Shown here: positions 52,690-61,312 of the stretch, piece by piece
How positions within the stretch are numbered: the first letter of the stretch is position 1
How the letters are laid out: each line of letters begins with the position of its first letter
NCBI RefSeq assembly: GCF_900221005.1
Contig: NZ_OBQI01000003.1
Span: 496,001-560,000 of the forward strand
Length of the DNA: 64,000 nt
Source: Blastococcus aggregatus
Lineage (GTDB): Bacteria > Actinomycetota > Actinomycetes > Mycobacteriales > Geodermatophilaceae
Reading direction: 5' to 3'
Made by a program: the position numbers and the translations under genes
Notes under the pieces: model-generated
What the model was told of the DNA's origin: nothing
Databases searched by the model: none
Seen by the model: only the letters and a program-made list of their open reading frames with translations

Positions 52690-53616
52690 TCACGCCTCCG
52701 GCAGCGGCGCGCGGGTGGCGCCGGCGACGTCGAAGAGGTCGCCGTACTGCTCGACCCGGGCCAGGACGTCGTCGGTGGTGAACCGCAGCTCCGCCGGGTC
52801 CAGCGAGCCGTCCCGCACCGCGTCGACCTCGTCCCACCCGACCGGCGTGGACACCGTCGCGCCGGGCCGGGCGCGCAGCGAGTAGGGCGCCACGGTGGTC
52901 TTGGCCGGGTTGTTCTGGCTCCAGTCGATGAGCACCTTGCCCGGGCGCAGCGCCTTCTCCATCCGCCAGACGACATCGTCGGGCGTCTCGGCGGAGAGCT
53001 CCTGGGCCAGCAGCTTCGCGTACCGGCTCGGGTGCTCGCGGTCGGCCGGGGCCTCGATGGGCGCGTACACCTGCATGCCCTTGGAGCCCGACGTCTTGAC
53101 CACCGGGTCCAGCCCGTCGGCCTCCAGCCGCTGGCCGAGCCGCTCGGCAACCGCGCAGCACTCGGCGATGCCGGTCTCCGGCCCGGGATCGAGGTCGAGC
53201 ACGAGCAGGTCGGGCAGCGCCGGCTGCCCGTCGTCGTCGACCCGCCACTGGGGCACGTGCACCTCGAGGGCGGCGAGGTTGGCCGCCCAGGCGAGGTCGG
53301 CGGTCGACTCCAGCAGCACCATGTCGAGCGTCTCCCGGCCGCGCGTGCTGCCGGGGCTGGGGATCGTCACCCGGCGGACCCACTCCGGCGCGTGCCGGGC
53401 GCTGTTCTTCTCGAAGAACGTCTGGCCCTCGACGCCGTCGGGCCAGCGGGTGAAGGTGACCGGCCGGCCGGCCAGGTGCGGCAGCAGCACCGGCGCGATG
53501 CGCACGTAGTAGTCGATGACCTGCGCCTTGGTGAACCCCACCTCGGGGAAGAGCACCTTCTCCAGGTTGGACACCGCCAGCGTCCGGCCGTCGATCTCCA
53601 CCCGCTGCTTGCTCAC
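52690..53616 (-). CDS. NHEJ DNA polymerase/primase domain protein (LigD-Pol, stand-alone)
   Basis: A 308-residue archaeo-eukaryotic-primase-type polymerase that fills ends during non-homologous end joining. The metal-binding pair is Asp141/Asp143 (LVLDLDPG), with a third Asp in VLIDWSQNNPAKTT. VTFTRWPDGVEGQTFFEKN and TSGSKGMQVY are LigD-Pol hallmarks. GTG 53616 overlaps the ligase stop (GTGA). In mycobacteria this domain is fused to the ligase; here it is a separate product of the same operon. Confidence 0.9.
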   Translation of the reverse strand: MSKQRVEIDGRTLAVSNLEKVLFPEVGFTKAQVIDYYVRIAPVLLPHLAGRPVTFTRWPDGVEGQTFFEKNSARHAPEWVRRVTIPSPGSTRGRETLDMVLLESTADLAWAANLAALEVHVPQWRVDDDGQPALPDLLVLDLDPGPETGIAECCAVAERLGQRLEADGLDPVVKTSGSKGMQVYAPIEAPADREHPSRYAKLLAQELSAETPDDVVWRMEKALRPGKVLIDWSQNNPAKTTVAPYSLRARPGATVSTPVGWDEVDAVRDGSLDPAELRFTTDDVLARVEQYGDLFDVAGATRAPLPEA

Positions 53617-55100
53617 GGCTCGACCACCACGTCGTCGGGCTCCAGGTCGTCCCGCACGCCCTTCCAGGACGGGTGCCGCAGCCGGTTGTCCGCCGTCCAC
53701 ACCGCGAACGCGACCTCGCCGACGAGGTCGGGCTCGACCCAGTGCACGTCCTTCGTGACCTCGCGCGGCAACGTGCCGTCGAAGGGCGAGGTCGACCGCG
53801 GCGTGAACCCGCCCTGCAGGTCGCGGAGGTCCTGGTCGCGGAAGCCGGTCCCCACGTGACCGACGTAGACCAGCCGGCCCTCGTCGTCGGGCACCCCGAT
53901 CAGCAGCGAGCCGATGCCGCCGGCCCGCCGGCCCTGCCCCGGCCGCCACCCTCCGACGACGACGGCCTGGGTGCGGACGTTCTTCAGCTTGCGCCAGTCG
54001 GGGCTGCGCACCCCCGGTCGGTACACGGAATCCAGGCGCTTGGCGACGACGCCCTCGAGCCCGTTCTCCTCGCTCGCGGCCAGCACGCCCTCGCCGCCGC
54101 CGGAGAACCAGGGCGTCGCCACCCAGCGCTGCCCGGCGAGGCCGAGGGCGTCGAGCCGGGCACGGCGCTCGGCGTACGGGCGGTTCGAGAGGTCCTCGCC
54201 GTCCCAGGACAGCAGGTCGAAGACCAGGAAGCTGACCGGGCGGGCGGCGGCCAGCCGCGGCACCTCGGGGCCGGTGCGGTGCATCCGGTTCTGCAGCGCG
54301 CCGAAGTCCGGGCGCCCGTCGGCGTCCATCAGCACGATCTCGCCGTCGACCACCGCGTCGTGGCCGGCCAAGGCGGCGGGCAGCCGGCCCACCTCCGGAT
54401 AGCGGACGGTGATCCCGGTGCCCTTCCGCGAGGTGAGCACCAGCGTTCCGCCGTGCACCGCTGCCATGGCACGGACGCCGTCCCACTTGAACTCGTAGCC
54501 CCAGCGGTCGTCCTCCTCGGGCGGCGGCAGGCTGCCCGCGGTCGCGAGCATGGGCAGCGGCGCGGGGGTGGGCTCCGCCGACGGCTCCGTGTCCCGGGGG
54601 GATGTGTCGAGCTTGCGGACGTTCCAGGTGCCGTCGGTCAGCCGGTAGATGACGTAGCGGCCGACCAGGCGCCGGCCGTCGAAGGTGACGGTGATGTGGT
54701 CGTCGTCCCACTTCTCCGTCGCGTAGCGCCCGGCGTCCCAGATGCTGACCTCGCCGCCGCCGTACTCGCCGGCCGAGATCGTGCCGGAGAAGGAGGCGTA
54801 CTCCAGCGGGTGGTCCTCGGTGGGGACGGCGAGCCGCCTCGGCCCCTGCTCGGTCGGCGGCCCCTTGGGTACCGCCCAGCTCTTCAGGACGCCGTCGCGC
54901 TCCAGCCGCAGGTCCCAGTGCACCCGCTCGCCGGCCCGCCCTCGCGGGGTGTGGTGCTCGTGCACGACGAAGGTGTCGCCGTCGCCCGCCGGCAGCGGCT
55001 GCCCTGAGGGCGGCACGGGTTCGGCCGTCCGCGCCGGGTCGCGCTTGGCGCGGTACTCGGCGAGCGGGTCGTCCGGCCGGCCGCTCGGGCGGGCGGGCAC
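53613..55100 (-). CDS. ligD: NHEJ ATP-dependent DNA ligase with 3'-phosphoesterase domain (LigD PE-Lig)
   Basis: A 495-residue protein. Residues about 43-165 are the phosphoesterase domain (HEHHTPRGRAGERVHWDLRLE) that trims 3' ends. Residues 180-495 are the ligase, with the nucleotidyl Lys205 in EFKWDGVRAM, then DGEIV, GVVAKR and the oligonucleotide-binding domain (RPGVRSPDWRKLKN). It seals breaks brought together by Ku, whose gene ends one base before this GTG start. The domain order PE-Lig without Pol is a split form of LigD; the Pol part is encoded next. Confidence 0.92.
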   Translation of the reverse strand: MPARPSGRPDDPLAEYRAKRDPARTAEPVPPSGQPLPAGDGDTFVVHEHHTPRGRAGERVHWDLRLERDGVLKSWAVPKGPPTEQGPRRLAVPTEDHPLEYASFSGTISAGEYGGGEVSIWDAGRYATEKWDDDHITVTFDGRRLVGRYVIYRLTDGTWNVRKLDTSPRDTEPSAEPTPAPLPMLATAGSLPPPEEDDRWGYEFKWDGVRAMAAVHGGTLVLTSRKGTGITVRYPEVGRLPAALAGHDAVVDGEIVLMDADGRPDFGALQNRMHRTGPEVPRLAAARPVSFLVFDLLSWDGEDLSNRPYAERRARLDALGLAGQRWVATPWFSGGGEGVLAASEENGLEGVVAKRLDSVYRPGVRSPDWRKLKNVRTQAVVVGGWRPGQGRRAGGIGSLLIGVPDDEGRLVYVGHVGTGFRDQDLRDLQGGFTPRSTSPFDGTLPREVTKDVHWVEPDLVGEVAFAVWTADNRLRHPSWKGVRDDLEPDDVVVEP

Positions 55101-55101
55101 G

Positions 55102-56103
55102 TCAGGCGCTGCGACGGGCGCGCTTGGCCGGGGGCTTGTCGGCGCTCGCGGTCTTCTTCGCCGTCGTCGTCTTCGTGGCCGTCTTCTTCGCAGCGGCTGC
55201 CTTCTTCGCGGGCGCCTTCGCGGCGACCGCCTTCTTCGCGGGCGCGCGCTTGGCGGGGGCCTTCTTCGCCGGGCTCTCGTCGTCCTCCGCCGTCTCGTCC
55301 TTGGCGGCGTCGTCCTTCGCGGCGGAGCCGCCCTTGGCCCGCTCGACGCTGCGGCGCAGGGCGCTCATCAGGTCGACCACCGCGGCGCCGTCGTCGTCGG
55401 GGACCTCCGGCGGCTGCTGCACCTCGCCGCCGCTCTGCTTGGCCTCGAGGAGCGCGGTCATCGCCTCGCGGTAGTCGTCGGTGAACTCGGTGGGGTCGAA
55501 CGCGCCCGACATCGACGAGATGAGCGCCTCGGCCATCGACAGCTCCTGCGGCCGGACGGAGACCTCCTCGTCGAGGAAGGCGAAGTCGGGACGGCGGATC
55601 TCGTCGGGCCAGCGCATCGTGTGCAGCACGAGGACCCCGTCGCGGACGCGCATCGCCGCCAGCGACTCCCGCTGCCGGATCGCGATCTTGGTGATCGCCA
55701 CCTGGCCGGCGTTCTCGAGGGCGTCGCGCAGCAGCACGTAGGGCCGCGTCGCGGGACCGTCGGGCTCCAGGTAATAGGTCTTCTCGAACTGGATCGGATC
55801 GATCTCGGCCTGGTCGACGAACTGCAGCACCTCGATCTCGCGCCGGGTGCTCAGCGGCAGCTCGTCGAAGTCGTCGTCGGTGAGGACGACGACCTGGCCG
55901 TCGGGCAGCTCGTAGCCCTTGGCGATGTCGCTGTACTCGACCTCCTCGCCGTCGATCGAGCAGACCCGCTTGTACTTCACCCGGCCGCCGTCCGCGGCGT
56001 GCACCTGGTGGAACCGGATGTCCTTGTCCTCGGTGGCCGAATACAGCTTCACGCCGATGCTGACGAGCCCGAAGGACACGGCCCCGCGCCAGATGGATCG
56101 CAT
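55102..56103 (-). CDS. ku: Ku protein, DNA end-binding factor of NHEJ
   Basis: A 333-residue bacterial Ku with the core from MRSIWRGAVSFGLVSIGVKLYSATE to about residue 255. The C-terminal tail of some 70 residues is rich in Lys, Ala and Pro, with repeated PAKKA-like units. Ku rings slide onto double-strand breaks and recruit LigD; the basic tail binds DNA in other actinobacteria. The ATG at 56103 follows GGAAGGGG. It is the first gene of a Ku-ligase-polymerase operon with no gaps. Desiccation or radiation resistance would fit a Geodermatophilaceae host. Confidence 0.95.
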   Translation of the reverse strand: MRSIWRGAVSFGLVSIGVKLYSATEDKDIRFHQVHAADGGRVKYKRVCSIDGEEVEYSDIAKGYELPDGQVVVLTDDDFDELPLSTRREIEVLQFVDQAEIDPIQFEKTYYLEPDGPATRPYVLLRDALENAGQVAITKIAIRQRESLAAMRVRDGVLVLHTMRWPDEIRRPDFAFLDEEVSVRPQELSMAEALISSMSGAFDPTEFTDDYREAMTALLEAKQSGGEVQQPPEVPDDDGAAVVDLMSALRRSVERAKGGSAAKDDAAKDETAEDDESPAKKAPAKRAPAKKAVAAKAPAKKAAAAKKTATKTTTAKKTASADKPPAKRARRSA

Positions 56104-56240
56104 GCCGCCCCTTCCCGAGTGGCCCGCAGTGGGCCCGGACCGACCCGAACCGGGTCAAGATCACACGATAGGTGCGCAGACCCACCCACGGCAGGTCGAC
56201 GGACACCCCGCCTCCCCCGGTCGGAGGACACGCCCGACAC

Positions 56241-56256
56241 GCCGGGCACGCCCGGC
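56241..56256. terminator. Hairpin after the DUF1360 gene
   Basis: GCCGGGC-AC-GCCCGGC, 7 bases after the stop on the minus strand. Confidence 0.45.
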
Positions 56257-56263
56257 GGGGGGA

Positions 56264-56857
56264 TCAGCGCGCGGCGTCGTCCACGCCGTCGGGCTCGTCG
56301 GTCCCGACCGCGCCGGTGAACAGGCCGTTCTGGATGGCGTCGTAGGCGAACTGGAGGACGTCCGAGCCGGCGATCATGGTCATGGTCAGCGCGGCCAGGC
56401 GGGTGGCCCGGGGCGCGCTGACGTACCCGAACACGAACCCGGTGCCCACCCACTGGGCCAGGCAGAACGGGCAGGTGAGCAGCTCTCCGACGGCGTGCTT
56501 GACGCCGCCGTGCTCGCGGACCTCCTCGGCGACCTCCGCGTGACCGGAGGGGCCCTCGAAGCGGACGAACGGCGCCCGCAGCGGGGCGGTCACCGGGTCC
56601 TTGGCGATCCGCCGGGCCAGCCGGAAGGTCGCCACGGTCAGCAGCGCGACGTCACCGGGCGGGATCCGCTCCGGCAGCTCCCGGCCGGAGGCCCGCACGG
56701 CCGCGGCCGCGGCGGACACCAGACCCACGTAGACCCCCATGGCGCCCAGGTCCGCGCCGAGCGGCCGGGGCTCGCCGTCGGTGTACTCGTGCTTCTGGGT
56801 CCGGGCCCACCGGCGGACCGGGGCACCGATCCGCTGGACCTCGTCTGCGATCGCCAT
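56264..56857 (-). CDS. DUF1360 family membrane protein
   Basis: A 197-residue protein with two or three weak membrane helices (residues about 38-56, 66-80, 130-155). The DUF1360 hallmark is LLTCPFCLAQWVG. The CxxC suggests a redox or metal site. Relatives occur in sporulating firmicutes (YjcA-like) and many actinobacteria, without known function. The ATG at 56857 is well placed. It is convergent with nothing and followed by a small hairpin. Confidence 0.72.
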   Translation of the reverse strand: MAIADEVQRIGAPVRRWARTQKHEYTDGEPRPLGADLGAMGVYVGLVSAAAAAVRASGRELPERIPPGDVALLTVATFRLARRIAKDPVTAPLRAPFVRFEGPSGHAEVAEEVREHGGVKHAVGELLTCPFCLAQWVGTGFVFGYVSAPRATRLAALTMTMIAGSDVLQFAYDAIQNGLFTGAVGTDEPDGVDDAAR

Positions 56858-57041
56858 GGCCCCGCGCTACCCGCCGTCGGGCGGGTGAACCTCCGGCTCG
56901 CCGGCCGTGCGGCAGCGCACACGAGGCATGGCGACGGAGGTCACGGGTAGGGCCGCACGACGACGCCGGTCGCCAGCGACCGGCTGCCCGTCCCGCAGGG
57001 GACGACGAGCGCGGGTGCGCCCGCCCGACGACAGGAGACGC

Positions 57042-57473
57042 ATGACCGACCCCGGAACCACCGACGGCACGACGCAGGCCGAGGGCCAGACGGCCCGGGA
57101 CATCTTCCCCGAGGACGACGGCATCCCCGAGACCGCGCAGGACGACTCGCCCACGATGCAGCGCGCCGAGGATCCGCAGTTCGAGGCGCTGCCCGGGGAG
57201 CACCCGACCGCGACGACCGACTTCGGCACCACCGCCTCCGAGCAGGCCGAGGGCGAGTCCCTGTCCGGCCGGCTGGACCGGGAGCTGCCCGACGACGCCG
57301 CGGGCGTCCGCCCGGCCGAGGACCCGCAGCGTGCGGACGTCCAGCTGGAGCAGGACCTGGACACCAGCGATTCGGGGACCGACCGGACCGCCGACGACAT
57401 GGCGGCCACGGGCGACGCCGCCATCGGCGGCGAGGGCCCCGAGGAGTCCGCCGTCCACCTGACCGACGGCTGA
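57042..57473 (+). CDS. DUF5709 family acidic protein
   Basis: A 143-residue, very acidic, probably disordered cytosolic protein. It shows the actinobacterial DUF5709 pattern (DDGIPETAQDDSP, GESLSGRLDRELPD, DDAAGVRPAEDPQ). ATG 57042 follows ACAGGAGACGC. It has no known role; it is found in actinobacteria and stands here beside an anti-anti-sigma gene. It is not homologous to its neighbours. Confidence 0.72.
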   Translation: MTDPGTTDGTTQAEGQTARDIFPEDDGIPETAQDDSPTMQRAEDPQFEALPGEHPTATTDFGTTASEQAEGESLSGRLDRELPDDAAGVRPAEDPQRADVQLEQDLDTSDSGTDRTADDMAATGDAAIGGEGPEESAVHLTDG

Positions 57474-57679
57474 CCGCCGGCACTCCCTCGCGACCTCCCC
57501 GGGGAGCGCGCGGCACGACTCGCGCCCCCGGGGTGGGTTGGCGCGTCCCCGCTCGGTTGTCTACCTTGGGTCCGCGGTTCAGCAGGGTGCCGCACCGGGG
57601 CAGGTCCCACGAGGACCGGCTCCGGCCGCGTCGACCACGCGCTGGACCGGGGGGATCCGTACCTCGGATCGCGCAGCGG

Positions 57680-57685
57680 TAGATT
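57680..57685 (+). promoter_or_regulatory. Possible -10 element for the STAS gene
   Basis: TAGATT, 46 bases before the GTG at 57732. No convincing -35 is seen. The rest of the 258-bp gap from 57474 shows nothing recognisable. Confidence 0.25.
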
Positions 57686-57731
57686 GACCGGGCGGTGTGC
57701 CAGCGCGCCGCCGCCGAGAGGAGCACGATCC

Positions 57732-58130
57732 GTGACCACTTCTGACCTGCCCGCCGAGGGACAGCCCGAGATGTCGACCGAGGGCACCGAGGCACCCTTC
57801 GACGACGTGATCACGCTCTCCACCTCCACCGACGAGGACGGCGTGGTGACGGTGAAGGTCGTCGGCGAGGTGGACACCTTCACCGCTCCGGTGCTGCGTT
57901 CGACGCTGGACGGCCAGCTCGAGCAGTCCCCACGCGAACTCGTCATCGACCTCTCCGGCGTCCAGTTCCTGGGCTCGGCCGGCCTGGCCGTGCTGGTCGA
58001 GACGCAGAAGTCCGCCCGCAGCCGGGAGGTCGCCCTCCGCCTGATCGCCACGACCCGCGCCGTCACGCGGCCGCTCGAGGTGACCGGTCTGATCGACCTC
58101 TTCACGATCGCGGACAGCACCGCACGCTGA
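57732..58130 (+). CDS. STAS-domain anti-anti-sigma factor
   Basis: A 132-residue RsbV/SpoIIAA-like protein. The STAS core starts near residue 27, with the phosphorylatable Ser82 in DLSGVQFLGSAGLAVL. In partner switching the unphosphorylated form binds the anti-sigma kinase and frees the sigma factor. A matching anti-sigma/sigma pair and a SpoIIE phosphatase lie 1-4 kb away. GTG 57732 follows AGGAG with 8-base spacing. A monocistronic unit with a strong terminator. Confidence 0.88.
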   Translation: MTTSDLPAEGQPEMSTEGTEAPFDDVITLSTSTDEDGVVTVKVVGEVDTFTAPVLRSTLDGQLEQSPRELVIDLSGVQFLGSAGLAVLVETQKSARSREVALRLIATTRAVTRPLEVTGLIDLFTIADSTAR

Positions 58131-58165
58131 CGCTGACCCCGAGCCCCCGCACGGGGGGCGTCGAC

Positions 58166-58198
58166 GAAGGCCCTCCCGGGAGAACCGGGAGGGCCTTC
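58166..58198. terminator. Bidirectional terminator between STAS and topoisomerase IB genes
   Basis: A 14-bp perfect stem (GAAGGCCCTCCCGG) with a GAGAA loop, followed by GTCGTT. It lies between two converging genes. Confidence 0.75.
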
Positions 58199-58203
58199 GT
58201 CGT

Positions 58204-59232
58204 TCAGGCCGACAGCAGCCGGCAGACCGCCTGTTCCAGCACCCGCTGCACGTCGCGGTCTGCGTCGGCCTTCTCGGCGGGCCGCAGGGCGTCCGCGACG
58301 GTCTCCCCGTGCTCGTACCGGTCGACCACCCGCGGGTCCACGTAGCTGGCCCTGCACACCGCGGGGGTGTTGCCCAGCTGCTCGCTGACCTGCCGGTACG
58401 CGGCGCTGACGATGCGCTTCCGGGCCGTGCGCGACGTCGGTGCGGGCGCCTCCGCCAGCGTCGCCGCCATGAGCACCGTGGCGTTCCAGGTACGGAAGTC
58501 CTTGGCCGTGATCTCCGCGCCGCTGATCTCCTTGAGGTAGGCGTTGATCTCGGCGCTGGTCACGTCCCGCCAGGAGCCGTCCTCGACCTGGTAGGCCAGC
58601 AGCTCCTCCCCCGTGCCCTCGGGCCGATCCAGCAGCTGCCGGACGACGGTGGCCGTGGGCCGGTCGGTGAGCTCCACCTCGCGCTCGATGCCGCCCTTGG
58701 CGGTGTAGGAGAAGAAGGTCCGCTCGCCCCGCACGCGGACGTGGTCCCGGCGCAGGGTGGCCAGGCCGTAGGTGCCGTTCTCCTCGGCGTACTGCTCGCT
58801 GCCGATGCGGAAGGCGGCCAGGTCGAGCAGCCGGATGGCCGTGGCCAGCACGCGCTCCCGGTTGAGCCCGCGGGTGCGCAGGGCGGCGACCACCTCGTCC
58901 CGCACGTCGGGCAGCTGGTGGGCGATCTCCAGCACCCGTTCGTGCTTCTCGGCGTCCCTCCGGGCCCGCCACTGGTCGTGGTACCGGTACTGCCGGCGCC
59001 CAGCCGCGTCCACCCCGGTGGCCTGGATGTGACCGTTCGGCCACGGGCAGATCCAGACGTCCTTCCAGGCCGGCGGGATGGCGAGACCGCGGATGCGGTC
59101 GAGCCGGTCGTCCCGGATCAGCGCGCCGTCGAGGTCGTAGTAGGCGAAGCCCCGGCCTGCCCGGCGCCGCCGGTAGCCGGGCCCGTTCACGTCACTCCGC
59201 CGCAGTCTCACCGCCGGAGGATGGGCACGCAC
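58204..59232 (-). CDS. DNA topoisomerase IB (poxvirus/bacterial type)
   Basis: A 342-residue type IB topoisomerase that relaxes supercoils through a 3'-phosphotyrosine. The N-terminal RLRRSD-x4-GPGYRRRRAGRGFAYYD and IPPAWKDVWICPWPNGHIQATG match the family. Catalytic residues are visible in ITAKDFRTWNATV and SYVDPRV (nucleophile Tyr297). GTG 59232 has GGAG four bases before it; GTG 59211 gives the conserved beginning RLRRSD directly and is a close alternative. The gene lies inside the stress-sigma region, but no functional tie is known. Confidence 0.88.
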   Translation of the reverse strand: MRAHPPAVRLRRSDVNGPGYRRRRAGRGFAYYDLDGALIRDDRLDRIRGLAIPPAWKDVWICPWPNGHIQATGVDAAGRRQYRYHDQWRARRDAEKHERVLEIAHQLPDVRDEVVAALRTRGLNRERVLATAIRLLDLAAFRIGSEQYAEENGTYGLATLRRDHVRVRGERTFFSYTAKGGIEREVELTDRPTATVVRQLLDRPEGTGEELLAYQVEDGSWRDVTSAEINAYLKEISGAEITAKDFRTWNATVLMAATLAEAPAPTSRTARKRIVSAAYRQVSEQLGNTPAVCRASYVDPRVVDRYEHGETVADALRPAEKADADRDVQRVLEQAVCRLLSA

Positions 59233-59269
59233 GACGCTCCGCAAACGCCGGAGCTCGCGCCGTCACCCG

Positions 59270-61114
59270 TCAGCGGAGGTCCACCAGGCCGCCGAGGCCG
59301 CTGACCTCCAGCACCTGCCGGGTCACGCCGCCGTCGACCGCATGCACCACGAGGCGCCAGCCCTCGTCACGGGCGATCCGCGCCACCGCCAGCACCACGC
59401 GCACGGCGGCGCTGCTGAACAGCGCGACGTCCCGGAGATCCAGCTCGACCCGGGCGGTGCCGCCGTGGCTGGCTTCCAGCAGCCGGATCCGCAACGAGTC
59501 CGCACCGGCTTCGTCGACGGCTCCGCTGACGCGCACGACCGGCCGGGGGCCGTCGCGATCGACGACGAGCACCGGCCCGTCGGCCCCGCTCCCCGGGGCG
59601 GACGGCGCGTCGGGGCTGCGCCGCAGCCGCACCGTCAGGGTCACCGTGGTGCCCGCCCGGTCGTCCAGCGACACACCGTCGACGAGCTGGCGCATGATCA
59701 GCAGCCCGCGGCCGCGGTCGCCCGGATCGTGGTCGGGAGCGCGCCAGGTGCCGTCGTCGTGGACCGTGACGGTGAGCACCCCGTCCGGGTCCACCGCCGC
59801 GCGCACCGACATGGGTCCGGGCTCCCGCCCCCGGTAGGCGTGCTCGGCGGCATTGGCGCAGGCCTCGCCGACCGCGGCCATCACGCCCACCCGGTCGTTC
59901 TCGCCCATCCCGAGCTCGGTCAGCCAGGCGGTGAGCCGCCGGCGGATGCCCGGCAACGAGGCCGGGACGGCGGGCAGGTCCAGCCGGAGCGGCCCCTGGG
60001 TCGTGGCGCGGCGGTGCGCCACGAGGACGGCGACGTCGTCGGGCCAGTCCTGCGGCGGGCGGACGAGCTCCGCGATCTCGACGGCGAGCCCCGAGGCCGT
60101 GGCCGGGTCCCCGGCGCCCGGCCTGCCCAGCACCTCCCGCGAGGCCGACACCAGCCGCTCGAGGGCGACGGCGTAGTCGCTGCTGCTCCCCGCGAGCGCG
60201 CCGTTGGAGAACAGCACGAGCGTGGCCCCGTGCCCGAGGACGAAGCGGTGCACCGGCGTCCCGGCCCCCGGCATGCTGCCCAGGGGCGGACGCGGCGTGA
60301 CGGCGAGGAACGAGGCGGTGCCGTCATCGCCCACGACCAGTGGCGCCGGGTGCCCCGCCGTGGTGAAGGCCAGCTCGCCCGTACCCGAGTCCAGCACGCC
60401 GTAGAAGACCGAGGCCCCTTCGACGTCGTCCATCAGCGCGGCGAAGGAGTCCAGCCCGGCCAGCACGGCCGCCGGGTCGGGATCGCGCAGGGCCGTGGAC
60501 CGCATCGCCCCGCGCAGCCGGCTCATCGCCCCGGCCGCGGCGACCCCGTGCCCCACCGCGTCGCCGACCACGAGAGCCACCCGGCCGTCGCCCAGCGGCA
60601 CCGCGTCGTACCAGTCCCCACCCGCGGCGCGGACCGACGTCGCGCGGTGGTAGCTGCCGGCCAGCGCCAGGTCGGGCAGCATCGGCAGGAACGGCGGAAG
60701 GAGCGAGGACTGGGCCGCCGCCACCGCGTCGGCGTCCGCGCCGGGCAGGAGGGCGGTGTCCGGGTCGTGCTCGATGACCACCACCGCGCCCGGCTCCCCG
60801 GCCACCCGCATCGGACGGAGCACCACGATGACCGCCGGGCCGCCGGCGCCCAGCGAGCCGCTCACCGTCTCGGCCCGGCCGGTGCCGATGACGGCGTCCA
60901 CCACGTCGGCCAGCGGGCGGCCGGCCACGTGCGGCAGGTTCCCGCGTCCGGCGCCCAGGCGACGGGCGCCGGCGTTGGCCCACACGGTCCGGCCACCGGC
61001 CGCCAGGCAGTAGATCGGCGTGGGCGCGTCCTCCAGCGCCGCGAGCAGGACGTCGCCTCCCTCCGCCCCGGAGGTGTGCGGAAGGGGTGGCAGACTGCCC
61101 TGGCTGGTGCTCAT
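59270..61114 (-). CDS. PP2C phosphatase / histidine-kinase-like ATPase / STAS multidomain stress regulator
   Basis: A 614-residue cytosolic protein. Order: a PAS-like sensor (about 25-120), a SpoIIE PP2C phosphatase (150-365; metal Asp in GGDWYDAV 167-170, GDAVGHG 185-191, DDVAVLV), an HATPase domain (375-500; intact N-box GEACANAAEHAY, DDGTWR, GRGLLIMRQL) and a STAS domain (520-610; LDLRDVALFSSAAVRVVL). It thus carries phosphatase, anti-sigma-like kinase and antagonist modules in one chain. It probably dephosphorylates STAS antagonists upstream of SigF. ATG 61114 has only a weak ribosome site. It is divergent from the anti-sigma/sigF operon. Confidence 0.85.
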   Translation of the reverse strand: MSTSQGSLPPLPHTSGAEGGDVLLAALEDAPTPIYCLAAGGRTVWANAGARRLGAGRGNLPHVAGRPLADVVDAVIGTGRAETVSGSLGAGGPAVIVVLRPMRVAGEPGAVVVIEHDPDTALLPGADADAVAAAQSSLLPPFLPMLPDLALAGSYHRATSVRAAGGDWYDAVPLGDGRVALVVGDAVGHGVAAAGAMSRLRGAMRSTALRDPDPAAVLAGLDSFAALMDDVEGASVFYGVLDSGTGELAFTTAGHPAPLVVGDDGTASFLAVTPRPPLGSMPGAGTPVHRFVLGHGATLVLFSNGALAGSSSDYAVALERLVSASREVLGRPGAGDPATASGLAVEIAELVRPPQDWPDDVAVLVAHRRATTQGPLRLDLPAVPASLPGIRRRLTAWLTELGMGENDRVGVMAAVGEACANAAEHAYRGREPGPMSVRAAVDPDGVLTVTVHDDGTWRAPDHDPGDRGRGLLIMRQLVDGVSLDDRAGTTVTLTVRLRRSPDAPSAPGSGADGPVLVVDRDGPRPVVRVSGAVDEAGADSLRIRLLEASHGGTARVELDLRDVALFSSAAVRVVLAVARIARDEGWRLVVHAVDGGVTRQVLEVSGLGGLVDLR

Positions 61115-61188
61115 CCCAGGCCAGGGAACAACAGGCCTCCGACCTCGGCAACCTCGCCCGGGCACGCGCCGGACGTGCGACAGCGCAC

Positions 61189-61215
61189 GTTTGCGGTTCT
61201 CCGCCTCGGGGGTAG
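61189..61215 (+). promoter_or_regulatory. SigF/SigB-type promoter before the anti-sigma/sigF operon
   Basis: GTTT (61189-61192), 17 bases, then GGGTAG (61210-61215), close to the actinobacterial SigF consensus GTTT-N15-17-GGGTA. It lies 98 bases before the anti-sigma start, implying autoregulation. Confidence 0.65.
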
Positions 61216-61312
61216 TAGACGCCGTCGGCTCGGCGCCTGCCGCGGCCGGATGAGCAGAATGGATGCCGCGCCTCGACAACCGAGTGCGCCGGGACGAAGG
61301 AGCTGCACACGG

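Noticed and set aside
55102-56103. Frameshift in the Lys-Ala-rich end of Ku
   Set aside because: The tail is in frame to its stop and such basic low-complexity tails are normal for actinobacterial Ku proteins.
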